DNA of 64,000 bases from Saprospiraceae bacterium (GCA_026982695.1 JALSGS010000006.1:52534-116533); one strand, 5' to 3'. Shown: positions 17,338-26,643, counted from the stretch's first letter. The notes: generated by a model from the sequence alone, not told the origin. A program made the numbers and translations.

Positions 17338-18096
17338 TCAGGGGGTAGCTATGATGTGGTAAGGGCGGTTGATATAGTAAAAATGGCCTTTGTACTGCAC
17401 TGCCACTACAAGCGTAAAGATGTGGCCGGGGCGTAGTCGCTGTACGAGCTTGCGCATTTGGGGCGTGATGCGCCCATCACTCTGCGCTACACGGCGTTGC
17501 CCTTTGCGCGTCAGCACAAATACCAGCTCTTCGATGGGCAAGACATTGCCTTGGGCATCGCGCACGAAAATGGGCTGATCCAAGTGTTCGAGTAGTTGTG
17601 CTCGTGTAACTTCTGTATTCGTTAAGGTGCCCCAAGTCAAAGTGAGCGACTCGACGATCTTGTCCTGATCTTTTAGGCTAAACCGAATGGGCAAGTGAAG
17701 TGTGACTGGCACGGCACGTGTGCCTTTACGGGCGGGCTCCCAACGGGGCATTTGCGCTACGACGCGCAGCGCTTCTTTGTCGCAACCACCTCCTATTCCC
17801 GATATGATTTCGGGGTTGAGCACCCGACCTGATGCGTCGACGGTAAACGATACATATACCGTACCTTCTATGCCTCTGGCTTTGGCTTCGTTGGGGTAAC
17901 GCAGGTGTTGGTTAATAAAAGCCAAAAGCTGTTCGTTGGCGCATTGTCGCTTCTGTGGGCTTCCTTGGGGCAAGTGCTGGCAACCCGTAAAATAGGGCAT
18001 TTCTTCAGCAGTTGGAATTGGTGTATGGTTGTTTTGAGCAAAAACTGTGAACAATGGAAACAACCCCAATAGCAAAATGCAATAGTATTGCCTCAT
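17338..18096 (-). CDS. Exported protein with TonB C-terminal domain
   Basis: 252 residues from the ATG at 18096, with a signal peptide ending in VFAQ. A TonB C-terminal fold occupies about residues 50-145 (FINQHLRYPNEAKARGIEGTVYVSFTVDASGRV, then PRWEPARKGTRAVPVTLHLPIRF). There is no N-terminal membrane anchor like that of true TonB, so it is probably a free periplasmic protein and not an energy transducer. The last 90 residues (IFVRDAQGNVLPIEELVFVLTRKG to the end) form a second beta-rich domain that reminds me of the GldM C-terminal region; this is a weak resemblance. Function unknown. Confidence 0.78.
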   Translation of the reverse strand: MRQYYCILLLGLFPLFTVFAQNNHTPIPTAEEMPYFTGCQHLPQGSPQKRQCANEQLLAFINQHLRYPNEAKARGIEGTVYVSFTVDASGRVLNPEIISGIGGGCDKEALRVVAQMPRWEPARKGTRAVPVTLHLPIRFSLKDQDKIVESLTLTWGTLTNTEVTRAQLLEHLDQPIFVRDAQGNVLPIEELVFVLTRKGQRRVAQSDGRITPQMRKLVQRLRPGHIFTLVVAVQYKGHFYYINRPYHIIATP

Positions 18097-18230
18097 AGTT
18101 GTTTGTTTGGCATCTTTGGCAAGTACTGATCGAAAGGTAGTAAAGCTTGGGCGAAGCACCGTGCTTTGCTTTTGTGTGTGGTGTAAAAATTATAAATGCA
18201 CAATCTTTTTCAAACAAAAGCTCGAAAATC

Positions 18231-18788
18231 ATGGCACTTACACAGTCGAACATGTTGGCTTTGGGTACGAAGGCACCTACCTTTTGTCTGCCTGACACGG
18301 TGTCGGGAAAAGATCTATGCTTTGGAGATGTGAGGGGCGAAAAAGGCACAGTAGTCATGTTTATTTGCAACCACTGCCCTTATGTGATACATGTAAATGA
18401 CGAGTTGGTGCGTTTGGCTAATGATTACTTGCCCAAAGGCATTGGTTTTGCGGCTATTAGTAGTAATGATGTGGTGCAATATCCTCAAGACGGCCCCGAT
18501 AAGATGCGCCAGCGGGCCCTTGAGCTGGGCTATCCCTTTCCTTATCTATTCGATGAAACGCAAGCAGTAGCTCGAGCTTATGATGCCGCTTGTACGCCGG
18601 ATTTTTACTTGTTCGACGATCAGGACAAGCTCGTGTATCGGGGTAGGCTCGATGCTTCGCGCCCAGGTAGCGACTTGCCCGTGACGGGAGCTGATTTGCG
18701 TGCTGCACTTGATGCATTACTTGAGAGGCGCCCCATTCCCGAAACGCAATATCCCAGTATGGGGTGCAATATCAAGTGGAAGCAGTGA
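18231..18788 (+). CDS. Thioredoxin-like redoxin family protein
   Basis: 185 residues from the ATG at 18231, without a signal peptide, so cytoplasmic. AhpC/TSA-type thioredoxin fold: LGTKAPTFCLPDTVSG, then the redox motif C46-N-H-C49 in FICNHCPYVIHV, and a cis-Pro loop region AACTPDFYLFD. The C-terminal tail PSMGCNIKWK is characteristic of this subfamily. It probably reduces disulfides or peroxides; the substrate is unknown. It is transcribed away from the TonB-domain gene. Confidence 0.88.
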   Translation: MALTQSNMLALGTKAPTFCLPDTVSGKDLCFGDVRGEKGTVVMFICNHCPYVIHVNDELVRLANDYLPKGIGFAAISSNDVVQYPQDGPDKMRQRALELGYPFPYLFDETQAVARAYDAACTPDFYLFDDQDKLVYRGRLDASRPGSDLPVTGADLRAALDALLERRPIPETQYPSMGCNIKWKQ

Positions 18789-18834
18789 GTTGTAGAAAAC
18801 TCGCTTGTGAAGACTATTCGGCATAAAATGAAGT

Positions 18835-19671
18835 ATGCGCATTACTGCAACTTTCTTTACATATGGGCTTTTGGGGAGCATCATTTGGTGCTGTGTTGTG
18901 GGAATAAACCGTGGACAAACGCGACAGTGGCAGCACGTTCGTACATTACCTATCGAGGCCAAGCGCGTGTGGCCTTTAGCCACTGGAGGGTGGTTGGCAT
19001 TACGGGCTGATGGGGTATTGCAATTATACGATGGACAGGGGCAAGCCAGTAACTACTTTTGGTCAGATCGCTTGCTAGGAGTACCTGATGCAGTGGATGC
19101 TTCGCAACCGCTAACCATTGTACTTTTTTTCGAGTCTTTTCAGCAAGTGATATGGCTCGATCGAACGCTGTCGGTTTTGGCTGTGTTGTCATTTGCCGAG
19201 GCGGGATTGACTCAGGTACGTGCTGTGGCTGCTGCCCCTGACCGTCGCCTATGGTGCTATGATACACAATTGCGCCAATTGTTGTTGCTGGATGTTGATG
19301 GACAAATTGATATGCGCAGTGCACCTTTTGATTTGCTGTCGGAGATGGTGCCTCAGCAGGTGAAATGGCTTCAGCGGCATGCTGCACATTTGTTTTTCTG
19401 GGCGCCACCTCAGTTGTGGATGTTTGACGATTTTGGCCAGCTGATGAAACAGTACACTGTGGAATCGGCCTGTGAAGCGTTGTTCATATTGCCACCTTGG
19501 TTTGTCTGTCAAAAGGCAGAGGTCCTTTCGTGGCAACGCCTAGACCATCCACTTAGCCAGCGTATCATGGAGTTGCCCAAGGCAGCTAATGAAGTGTACC
19601 AGCTGGTGTGGAATGGTGCTGATCTGTATTTGCTTACTGAGGAAGGGTTGGAGTTGTGGTATTTTGAATAG
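18835..19671 (+). CDS. Exported beta-propeller-like protein of unknown function
   Basis: 278 residues, with an N-terminal hydrophobic segment (about residues 5-24) that could be a signal peptide or anchor. The rest is beta-strand-rich with repeated Trp and short blades such as GGWLALRADGVLQLYDGQGQ, RRLWCYDTQLRQLLLLDVDGQ, QLWMFDDFGQLMKQY and ADLYLLTEEGLELWYFE, which suggests about five WD-like blades. I do not recognise a named family. It starts 46 bases after the redoxin gene, so it could share its transcript. Confidence 0.7.
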   Translation: MRITATFFTYGLLGSIIWCCVVGINRGQTRQWQHVRTLPIEAKRVWPLATGGWLALRADGVLQLYDGQGQASNYFWSDRLLGVPDAVDASQPLTIVLFFESFQQVIWLDRTLSVLAVLSFAEAGLTQVRAVAAAPDRRLWCYDTQLRQLLLLDVDGQIDMRSAPFDLLSEMVPQQVKWLQRHAAHLFFWAPPQLWMFDDFGQLMKQYTVESACEALFILPPWFVCQKAEVLSWQRLDHPLSQRIMELPKAANEVYQLVWNGADLYLLTEEGLELWYFE

Positions 19672-19774
19672 GAGGCTCTATATAATGCTCAATAACTTAA
19701 GATAGGCAGTAGTTAGCTCTGAAAGAATCCTGTCTCTGTCTGTGCATAATGGCTTGAAAACGTACCGTCAATAA

Positions 19775-19846
19775 AAAGACAAAAAATGGACACGAGCTAG
19801 TAAGCAGGGGAACACAACCCCCTTTTGTGCGCACATGCCCGTGTCC
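19775..19846 (-). terminator. Branched terminator of the DUF302 gene
   Basis: Outer stem GGACACG / CGTGTCC (19788-19794 with 19840-19846) encloses two smaller hairpins (AGGGG with CCCCCT, and the palindrome TGTGCGCACA). On the minus strand the structure is followed by ATTTTTTGTCTTTTT, a good U-tract. It lies between two convergent genes. Confidence 0.7.
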
Positions 19847-19872
19847 AAGCCTCTCTGTAATAGATCTGATAC

Positions 19873-20277
19873 TTACTGCGTTACTGGAGCAGAAAGTTTT
19901 TCAATAACATGTTGCAGCTTTTCTCTAATGGTATGAGCCACTTCTTTTAGTGCTTCGTTATCTACTGCTTGCATTGAGGCTACGGGATCTATAGCGGCAA
20001 TCTCTACTTTCCCATTATCCAATTGTTGGACGATGACATTGCAAGGCAACATGGTGCCGATCTTGTCTTCTGCTTGCAGCGCACGATAGGCAAAGGGAGG
20101 GTTGCATGCGCCTAAAATGCGATACGGCCGAAAATCTACATCGAGTTTCTTTTTCAAAGTTGCTTTAATGTCGATATCGGTAAGTACCCCAAATCCTTCT
20201 TCTTTAAGTGCTTCAGTAAGGCGTTGGATTACCTCATCGAAATTGGCTCCTAGTACTGTTTGAAAATAATACTTCAT
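19873..20277 (-). CDS. DUF302 family protein
   Basis: 134 residues, no signal peptide. The DUF302 core is clear: FDEVIQRLTEALKEEGFGVLTDIDIKATLKKKLDVDFRPYRILGACNPPFAYRALQAEDKIGTMLPCNVIVQQLDNGKVEIAAIDP. The molecular function of the family is not settled; members occur often in sulfur-oxidising and stress contexts. The conserved ACNP and LPCN cysteines are both present. It is a single-gene unit with its own terminator. Confidence 0.9.
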   Translation of the reverse strand: MKYYFQTVLGANFDEVIQRLTEALKEEGFGVLTDIDIKATLKKKLDVDFRPYRILGACNPPFAYRALQAEDKIGTMLPCNVIVQQLDNGKVEIAAIDPVASMQAVDNEALKEVAHTIREKLQHVIEKLSAPVTQ

Positions 20278-20404
20278 GGCTTTGGACCTTTTTAGTGAAA
20301 AAACACGTGGATAACTACTTTGGCCGATGCTCGTGATTTGTATAGCTAACGCATAGCTGGAGTTATAGTTATTAAGAATATAGTAGTACAGGTCACATTA
20401 GTGC

Positions 20405-22423
20405 CTATTGGGCTAATACTCTTTCGATGCGGTCGCCTTGTTCAATGGCATCTACGACTTCTTGGCCTGCTACTACACGTGCAAATATGGTGTAGTTGCC
20501 GTCGAGATGGGGAGCAGGTGAGTGAGTGATAAAGAATTGCGCGCTTTCGGTGTGGTTGCCTATTGAGGCGATGCCTACATATCCGGCGCGATCGTAGTGG
20601 ATCCAAGGAAGTTCGGAGCGCAAGGTAAAGTCGAGCGCGCCATAACCATCGCCGCGAGGACATCCGCCCTGAATGACAAAATTGGGCACTACTCGGTGAA
20701 AAGTTTTGCCGTTGTAGTACCCCTCCCGCATTAGCTGACGGAAGGTAGCTACGGTAGCTGGGGCCCACTCGGGCAATAACTCGAGGGTAATGTCGCCTTT
20801 GTTGGTACCTAATGTAATGTAAGGGCGATGTTTGCCAGTAGACACCAAACTCCAGTTAATGGGATGGGCAGCTGAAGGTGGTGTATGCAGTGGTGGGGGT
20901 TGATTTTGCAGCCATGCCTTGAGGTCTTGGAGATGATGGTATGCTTCCAGGTCACGAGGCAATTGTAGTTTGCTCAGCCCTTCTTCAATTACGGCTATAC
21001 TATCAGCCCACAGGATTTTGAAGTTCATGTCGGCTTGCATAATTGCTTGGGCTGCTTCAGCTGCCATGCCTACATCGGCAGAGCGGATGGCTTGTGCAAA
21101 GTAGCTGCTCAGATCGCTACGCACGCGGCGAAAGCTAAGTCCGAAGTAGCGCCGGGGCGCTTCTATAGTGGCGATTTGGCGTAAAGCTGCCATGCATTGG
21201 GTGCGCACGATGGGTGTTTGGTGGGCGTGTGCTTCACGCCAAATGAAGCGATAATTCCAGGGAAATTCGGCCAAAGCGATGAGACAAGCAGCCTGCTCAT
21301 ATGGATTGACGCTTTTTTTAAAGCGCGTGCGGAGTAGGAAGTTGGCGTAGTTATGTAGTTCTTCGATGGCTGGCGAGATGTGGCGATTGGCAGCTTGCAG
21401 CAGGGTGAGTTGTATGCGCCAGTGCAGCGAGGTGTCAGCAGCCAATCGGAGGTAACGACCACCATGCCATGCTTTACCGTGTTGGAGCAAATATTGCGCT
21501 GCGCATAGCGCTACGTGATGGCTGCTGTCGTGTAGGGCTTGCTCGACGAGGGGGCGTACCTGAGTGTAGTCGAAATGGGCAAGGGCTCGGATAATATTGC
21601 AACGCACGCGCCAGTCGGGTTCTTGAAGCCATCGCCCTGACAATGCCATCCATGCCATTTCATTGTCGGCTCGTTGCCCGATAGCGGGTGCAAGAGCCAT
21701 TCTGATTCGGGGGTCCTTATTTTCGACAAAGGGCGTGATGAGGGTTTGGAGGTCGTCATTAGTGAAGTTCAATTGTGCGCTGGCTCGATACAAATAGTTA
21801 GCAGCTACCCACCTGACCTCATGAGGCACTTGCGTGTCGCTCAGAAGGCGCAACATGCATTCAGTCCCTTTTCGATGAATGATTTTTCGCAAAGCAAATC
21901 GGTAGATGGCCCAAGCTTGCCCTAACAGTAGCAGTGTGTCGGTAGGTCGATAGGTAGTGATGGTGGCAATTAGCTCGAGCTCTCGGACGCTTCCCGTTTT
22001 GCCTACTGCTTCAAGTATGGCTGCATTCGATAGGGCATGGATACCTGTCGTGTCAAAACGATCGAAAGCAGCAATGAGCAGGGGAGTAGCCCGTGGATTA
22101 CCTGTTTGGCCTATGGCGTAGGCAGCTATTGCCCGTACTTGGGTGAGTGGGTCGTGTAGCAAATTTGTCAGGCTGTCGATTGCAGCAGTGTCTTTGATGG
22201 AGGCAAAGGCTTGTGCAGCCAAATAGCGAATGGTGGGATCAATGTGGCGTAGATATCGATAGAGACTATCAGTGTGCTGTTGATTTTGCAGCTCGTAGAC
22301 ATGTTGCTGAAGCGGGTCGGAAAAATCGATGCGTACTTCTGTAGGCAGGCGCTCTTCGGGTGGTACACAGGCGCTCCATATCAGGGCGATGGCAGCCAGG
22401 GCAGTCCACAAGGTTTCATTCAT
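20405..22423 (-). CDS. Lipoprotein with HEAT repeats and a cyclophilin domain
   Basis: 672 residues. The N terminus is a lipoprotein signal (lipobox WSAC, Cys19). Residues ~35-500 are HEAT-type helical repeats (for example YLAAQAFASIKDTAAIDSL, VRAIAAYAIGQTGNPRATPLL, VRCNIIRALAHFDYTQVRPLV). The C-terminal ~130 residues are a cyclophilin peptidyl-prolyl isomerase: TLELLPEWAPATVATFRQL, FHRVVPNFVIQGG, SAQFFITHSPAPHLDGNYTIFARV. The likely role is folding of envelope proteins, with the repeats as a binding surface. Fusions of this kind are known in Bacteroidota. Confidence 0.9.
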   Translation of the reverse strand: MNETLWTALAAIALIWSACVPPEERLPTEVRIDFSDPLQQHVYELQNQQHTDSLYRYLRHIDPTIRYLAAQAFASIKDTAAIDSLTNLLHDPLTQVRAIAAYAIGQTGNPRATPLLIAAFDRFDTTGIHALSNAAILEAVGKTGSVRELELIATITTYRPTDTLLLLGQAWAIYRFALRKIIHRKGTECMLRLLSDTQVPHEVRWVAANYLYRASAQLNFTNDDLQTLITPFVENKDPRIRMALAPAIGQRADNEMAWMALSGRWLQEPDWRVRCNIIRALAHFDYTQVRPLVEQALHDSSHHVALCAAQYLLQHGKAWHGGRYLRLAADTSLHWRIQLTLLQAANRHISPAIEELHNYANFLLRTRFKKSVNPYEQAACLIALAEFPWNYRFIWREAHAHQTPIVRTQCMAALRQIATIEAPRRYFGLSFRRVRSDLSSYFAQAIRSADVGMAAEAAQAIMQADMNFKILWADSIAVIEEGLSKLQLPRDLEAYHHLQDLKAWLQNQPPPLHTPPSAAHPINWSLVSTGKHRPYITLGTNKGDITLELLPEWAPATVATFRQLMREGYYNGKTFHRVVPNFVIQGGCPRGDGYGALDFTLRSELPWIHYDRAGYVGIASIGNHTESAQFFITHSPAPHLDGNYTIFARVVAGQEVVDAIEQGDRIERVLAQ

Positions 22424-22537
22424 CTTCTACAAGTGTTGGTCATTCGAAATGAAAAAACTGGACATGCACGATAGCTCTAGAGATACGTGCACGAGTGTGC
22501 CCATTGATAGACTTGCCCAATATCGCATTTTCGGGCA

Positions 22538-25171
22538 TTACCAGCCACCTGTAGTGTCTTTTGGGATTGGTTGGCTACCAAATGCATCTTCGAAGAAACT
22601 ATCGTCGTTTGCCTCATCGATGGTATCTTCAAAGCCGGCAGCGGCCTGTGCATATCGGGCGCAGTCCAGTTCAATACCTAAGTCGCCTTGGGGTCTTGGA
22701 AATCGAGCATTGGGATCGTAATCAGCATTAGGGTCATTTTCCAAGCGAGCGATCAATTCTCGGAAAAAGGGTTTAGCCATGCGGGATCCCTGCCCGTTGA
22801 ATAGGGTGCGAAATCGGATCCACCGGTCTTCACCGCCTACCCATGTACCGACGACTAGATCAGGGGTGATGCCCATAAACCAACCATCTACGTAGTCATT
22901 AGTGGTTCCTGTTTTGCCCCCTACTTCACTTTTTAGCCCCATGTGGCCCGAAGCGTATTTGAGCATCTGCACCATGACGTAGTTGGCCCGTTCGTCTAGA
23001 GCTTGGCGTTCGTAGGGAAGCGATTCGTACAACACGCGGCCATTGCGATCTTCGATGCGTAGCAGGTATATGGGTTTGTTGTACACACCGTTATTGGCGA
23101 AAGTGGTATAGGCCCCTGTCATTTCATATACGCTCAGGTCGGCAGCTCCGAGGCAAATAGAAGGCACTTTGGGTATGCGCAAGTTGCCGTTGGCGTCTTT
23201 GGCATCGGGATCGATGCCCATGTTGCGCACCAATTCGCGAACGGGTTCGGTGCTGCCCAATTGCTTCATGAGGTAGACCGAGAAGGTGTTAATCGACTTT
23301 TTGAGCCCATCGAAAAGTGTATACATCTGCCCACTGTATTGGCCTGTAGCATTTTGAGGGGTCCATTCTTCGTTTAGGCCGAAGTTGCCTTCGCCCGGCA
23401 GAATAGATCTGGGCAGGTCGGGTATTTGATAGCAAGGCGAGATGCCTTGCATGGCAATGGCGGCTGCATAGACAAAGGGCTTAAAGGTAGAGCCTACTTG
23501 GCGGCGTGTACGCGTATGATCGTATTGGAAATATTTGTAGTTGATGCCGCCAATCCATGCTTTGACGTGGCCGGTATGTGGGTCCACAGCAAGGCTGCCT
23601 ATTTGCAAAAAATTGTGATGGTATTTGAGCGAATCGAGTGGGCTCATCACTGTATCCTTTTCCATGGCGTCATTGTAGGCAAACACGCGCATGGGAACGG
23701 GTTTTTGGAAGGCTTGGTCTACAGCTTTCTGAAGGCGCAACCAGGCCGCTTTGACTTTGGGCCACAGCGGATGGTTGAGCGCTTGTTCGTATTGTCGAGC
23801 CATTTTTTTGCTGATGAACCGATCGGATACGAGCCGGGCAATGGCCCTACGGCTCTGGTCGGCAACCATAAGGCGATCCATATCGACGTCGCGCAGGCGC
23901 AGGCCTTCTATGGCATTGATCAGTCTGTCGGCTACGGGTTGGAAGATGCGATCGCGCATGGCGCCATAGCGTTGGCTAGCGCGAATCATCCAGGTGAGTT
24001 TGCGCTGGCGCGCCTTGATTTCAGCATCCGTGGTTTCGGCATCGCGCCATGTCCAGGGGTCTTGGTTCCCCCACTCGCGCCAGAAGCGCTTTTGCACCTG
24101 TTTCATGTGCGTGCGCATAGCTGCTTCAGCATGGGCCTGAATGAGGGGGTCGAGTGTAGTGTATATTTTGAGGCCATCACGGTATATGTTGTAGAAGCTG
24201 CCGTCGCTTTTTCGCTTGGCTTCTGGGCTTTTCAGGATGGCTTGCACATCTTTTCTGATCTCCATAAGGGCATAGGGGGCTGGCCCTTCGCTATGGGTTT
24301 TGCGCTTGAAACGCGACATGTCAAGAGGTAAAGTTTTAAGCGAGTCGTACTGTGCACGCGTAAGGAAGCCATGATCGACCATCAGGTGGAGTACTACATT
24401 GCGACGGTGGGTCACTGTATCGGGGCGGCGTATGGGGTTGAAGAGTGCCGGATTTTTCAGCATCCCAACAAGGGTGGCTGCCTCTTCTACAGTAAGGGCA
24501 TCTTGCTCTTTGCCAAAGTAGGTTTCTGCAGCAGCGCGTATGCCATGACTGTCGTAGAGGAAATCGAATTTGTTGAGATACATGGTGAGAATCTCCTCCT
24601 TCGTGTAGCTGCGCTCCAACTTGATGGCTGTGAGCCATTCCTGAAACTTTCGCTTGACCAGTGCCCAAGTACGTTGCAGCTTGTTCATGTTGCGATAATC
24701 GGGCCGAGGGTATAGCAATTTGGCCAATTGCTGGGTGATGGTACTGCCTCCTCCTGAGCTCGCTTGCCCCAACAGCACGGTCTTGATGGCTACGCGTGCT
24801 AAGCTGCGCGGGTCAATACCGGGGTGCTTGTAAAACCGAGCATCCTCGGTAGCTATAAGGGCTTGTATGACCCATGGGGAGAGCTCTTCATAGCGCACCG
24901 GCACGCGGTTTTCGATGTAATAGCGCCCTAGCTCTTCGCCTGTGGCAAAGTACACCACTGAGGCTACATCGCTTTTGGGGTTTTCCAATTCTTCAAAAGA
25001 AGGGATAGAGAAAGAGAGATAGAAAAAGAAAAGTACCAGACTCAATATGCCTATGCCGATTGCTATCCACATACCCATGACGATACGTCGCCATGTAGGC
25101 GGTATGTCCGTTTGGGGAGTAGGGGCAGAAGTGTCTTTCTCTGTAGTATGTAGGTAGTTGTGCACGTCCAT
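22538..25171 (-). CDS. Penicillin-binding protein 1A, bifunctional
   Basis: 877-residue inner-membrane enzyme that polymerises and cross-links peptidoglycan. One membrane helix lies at about residues 30-53. The GT51 transglycosylase follows with E109 in IATEDARFYKHPGID and GGSTITQQLAKLL. The transpeptidase domain has the SxxK motif in RQVGSTFKPF, SIN in KKSINTF, and KTGTT near the end. A long linker (about 320-480) rich in Arg and Trp separates the two, in the region where PBP1A carries its OB-like domain. The next gene in transcription order upstream is aroB. Confidence 0.93.
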   Translation of the reverse strand: MDVHNYLHTTEKDTSAPTPQTDIPPTWRRIVMGMWIAIGIGILSLVLFFFYLSFSIPSFEELENPKSDVASVVYFATGEELGRYYIENRVPVRYEELSPWVIQALIATEDARFYKHPGIDPRSLARVAIKTVLLGQASSGGGSTITQQLAKLLYPRPDYRNMNKLQRTWALVKRKFQEWLTAIKLERSYTKEEILTMYLNKFDFLYDSHGIRAAAETYFGKEQDALTVEEAATLVGMLKNPALFNPIRRPDTVTHRRNVVLHLMVDHGFLTRAQYDSLKTLPLDMSRFKRKTHSEGPAPYALMEIRKDVQAILKSPEAKRKSDGSFYNIYRDGLKIYTTLDPLIQAHAEAAMRTHMKQVQKRFWREWGNQDPWTWRDAETTDAEIKARQRKLTWMIRASQRYGAMRDRIFQPVADRLINAIEGLRLRDVDMDRLMVADQSRRAIARLVSDRFISKKMARQYEQALNHPLWPKVKAAWLRLQKAVDQAFQKPVPMRVFAYNDAMEKDTVMSPLDSLKYHHNFLQIGSLAVDPHTGHVKAWIGGINYKYFQYDHTRTRRQVGSTFKPFVYAAAIAMQGISPCYQIPDLPRSILPGEGNFGLNEEWTPQNATGQYSGQMYTLFDGLKKSINTFSVYLMKQLGSTEPVRELVRNMGIDPDAKDANGNLRIPKVPSICLGAADLSVYEMTGAYTTFANNGVYNKPIYLLRIEDRNGRVLYESLPYERQALDERANYVMVQMLKYASGHMGLKSEVGGKTGTTNDYVDGWFMGITPDLVVGTWVGGEDRWIRFRTLFNGQGSRMAKPFFRELIARLENDPNADYDPNARFPRPQGDLGIELDCARYAQAAAGFEDTIDEANDDSFFEDAFGSQPIPKDTTGGW

Positions 25172-25226
25172 GATTTTCTTGCTCGAATTTCAGTGTTTAC
25201 CCTATCAGGCTTGCTGCTAAGCTAGC

Positions 25227-25234
25227 CAAAGTTA
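25227..25234 (-). promoter_or_regulatory. Possible -7 box for the PBP1A gene
   Basis: TAACTTTG on the minus strand, 56 bases before the start codon. No matching -33 box seen. Confidence 0.35.
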
Positions 25235-25239
25235 GTGAT

Positions 25240-26607
25240 TTAGTGGGGTTTGGCTGTGTCCTGTTGGCGGCAAGTTTCCATATAGTAGGCCAAGCTGTCT
25301 TGAATTTCTTCTGGGGTGGCTGTATGGTTGATTTCTACAGCACCGATGTGGGGCAAGAGGCTGAAATTGACGCCTTGCCCTTCGTTCTTTTTATCGTTGG
25401 CCATCAGAGCCAATAGGTCAGCTATGGGCAAATTGTTTAAAGGATAACATCCAAAAATGCGCAGCAGAAAGTGTGTAATGGCTTGTAACTCATCGTCAGG
25501 TAGCCCCGCTTTTTTTGCCGATAGCCAACTTTCGCAGATCATGCCAATGGCGATGGCTTCACCATGCAGCAATGACTCGGTGGTGTGTAGCGCAGCACTT
25601 TCTATGGCATGGCCTATGGTATGGCCAAAGTTGAGGGCTTTGCGCAAGCCCCGCTCGTAGGGGTCGGCAGCTACTATTTGGCGCTTGATGGCCAGTGAGT
25701 GGGGCACGATCTGTGTCCAATCGGCTGCGTCCAGGGTAGGTAATTGGATCAACTGCTGCCAGTGCTCGGCATCGGCTATGAGGGCGTGTTTGACCACTTC
25801 GGCAAAGCCACTGCGCAGCTGTGCTGGGGGCAGTGTGCGGAGAAAAGTCGTGTCGATCACTACCGCAAGCGGGTCGCCGAAAGCACCAATGATGTTTTTT
25901 ACATCCATGAAATCGACGCCTAACTTGCCGCCCGTCGAAGCATCGACTTGTGCCAACAGCGTGGTGGGCACTTGTACGAAGCGAATGCCGCGCTTCCAGC
26001 AGTGCGCACAAAAGCCACCCATATCGCCAATGACGCCGCCACCCAGATTGATCAATAGTGCTTGGCGATCGAGTTGAGCTTGGAGCATCTGCGACCAGAT
26101 ATACTGGCAAGTGTCGAGTTGTTTGTGCGTTTCGCCTGCAGGAATGCGTATGAGCAGATGATCGGCAGGCAGTACTGAGCGAATGTGTGGATAGCAATAC
26201 AAAGCCGTGTGTGTGTCGACCAAAACAGCTACACTGCTTGGCGCGTGTTGGCCCAGCAGTTGTTCGAGTTGAGGCGCTGCTTGACCAAAGTATATGGGGT
26301 AGTCCAATGATGCTTCTGTAGGCCAAACAGTGTCGAACGACCAGGCTCTAGGCCTTGCGGCAAATAGAGGTTTGGTTTGGGCCCAGGTGTCGCGAAACAA
26401 TTCGGCGTGGCGGTAAGCTTCCAGTGCCGCTTCCGATTCCCATAGGCTATAAGTACACATCACATGGGGCTGCGCGCGATCGCGCCAGAGCGCTAAATGA
26501 TGACACCCGGGAAAGGAACGAATGCGAGGTGCCCGCTCGTGAAAAAGTGCTAAAAAGGCGTTCACCGCTTCGGGACGGAATTGCATCCAGACAATACGCG
26601 TGATCAT
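25240..26607 (-). CDS. aroB: 3-Dehydroquinate synthase with an N-terminal ABM-like domain
   Basis: 455 residues from the ATG at 26607. Residues ~105-450 are a complete dehydroquinate synthase (shikimate pathway, NAD and zinc dependent): IPAGETHKQLDT, the glycine motif LGGGVIGDMGGFCA, VPTTLLAQVDASTGGKLGVDF, the zinc region GFAEVVKHALIAD, NFGHTIGHAIES and LLHGEAIAIGM. Residues 1-100 are an extra domain that looks like an antibiotic-biosynthesis-monooxygenase (dimeric ferredoxin-like) fold: ITRIVWMQFRPEAVNAFLALFHERAPRIRSFPGCHHLALWRD and SLWESEAALEAYRHAELFRDTW. The usual AroB is about 350 residues, so this is a fusion. Confidence 0.88.
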   Translation of the reverse strand: MITRIVWMQFRPEAVNAFLALFHERAPRIRSFPGCHHLALWRDRAQPHVMCTYSLWESEAALEAYRHAELFRDTWAQTKPLFAARPRAWSFDTVWPTEASLDYPIYFGQAAPQLEQLLGQHAPSSVAVLVDTHTALYCYPHIRSVLPADHLLIRIPAGETHKQLDTCQYIWSQMLQAQLDRQALLINLGGGVIGDMGGFCAHCWKRGIRFVQVPTTLLAQVDASTGGKLGVDFMDVKNIIGAFGDPLAVVIDTTFLRTLPPAQLRSGFAEVVKHALIADAEHWQQLIQLPTLDAADWTQIVPHSLAIKRQIVAADPYERGLRKALNFGHTIGHAIESAALHTTESLLHGEAIAIGMICESWLSAKKAGLPDDELQAITHFLLRIFGCYPLNNLPIADLLALMANDKKNEGQGVNFSLLPHIGAVEINHTATPEEIQDSLAYYMETCRQQDTAKPH

Positions 26608-26635
26608 GGTAAAGTTATTGCAGGCCAATTCGGGG

Positions 26636-26643
26636 CAAAGGTA
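26636..26643 (-). promoter_or_regulatory. -7 box (TACCTTTG) of aroB
   Basis: Exact TAnnTTTG on the minus strand, 28 bases before the chosen aroB start, which supports that start over one further upstream at 26628. No clear -33 box. Confidence 0.5.

Noticed and set aside
23426..24331. Long plus-strand reading frame opposite the PBP1A gene
   Set aside because: The opposite strand has clear transglycosylase and transpeptidase motifs; this frame is a shadow with no recognisable domain.
25559..26326. 255-codon minus-strand frame inside aroB
   Set aside because: Alternative frame of the aroB coding region; low-complexity Arg/Ser/His composition.
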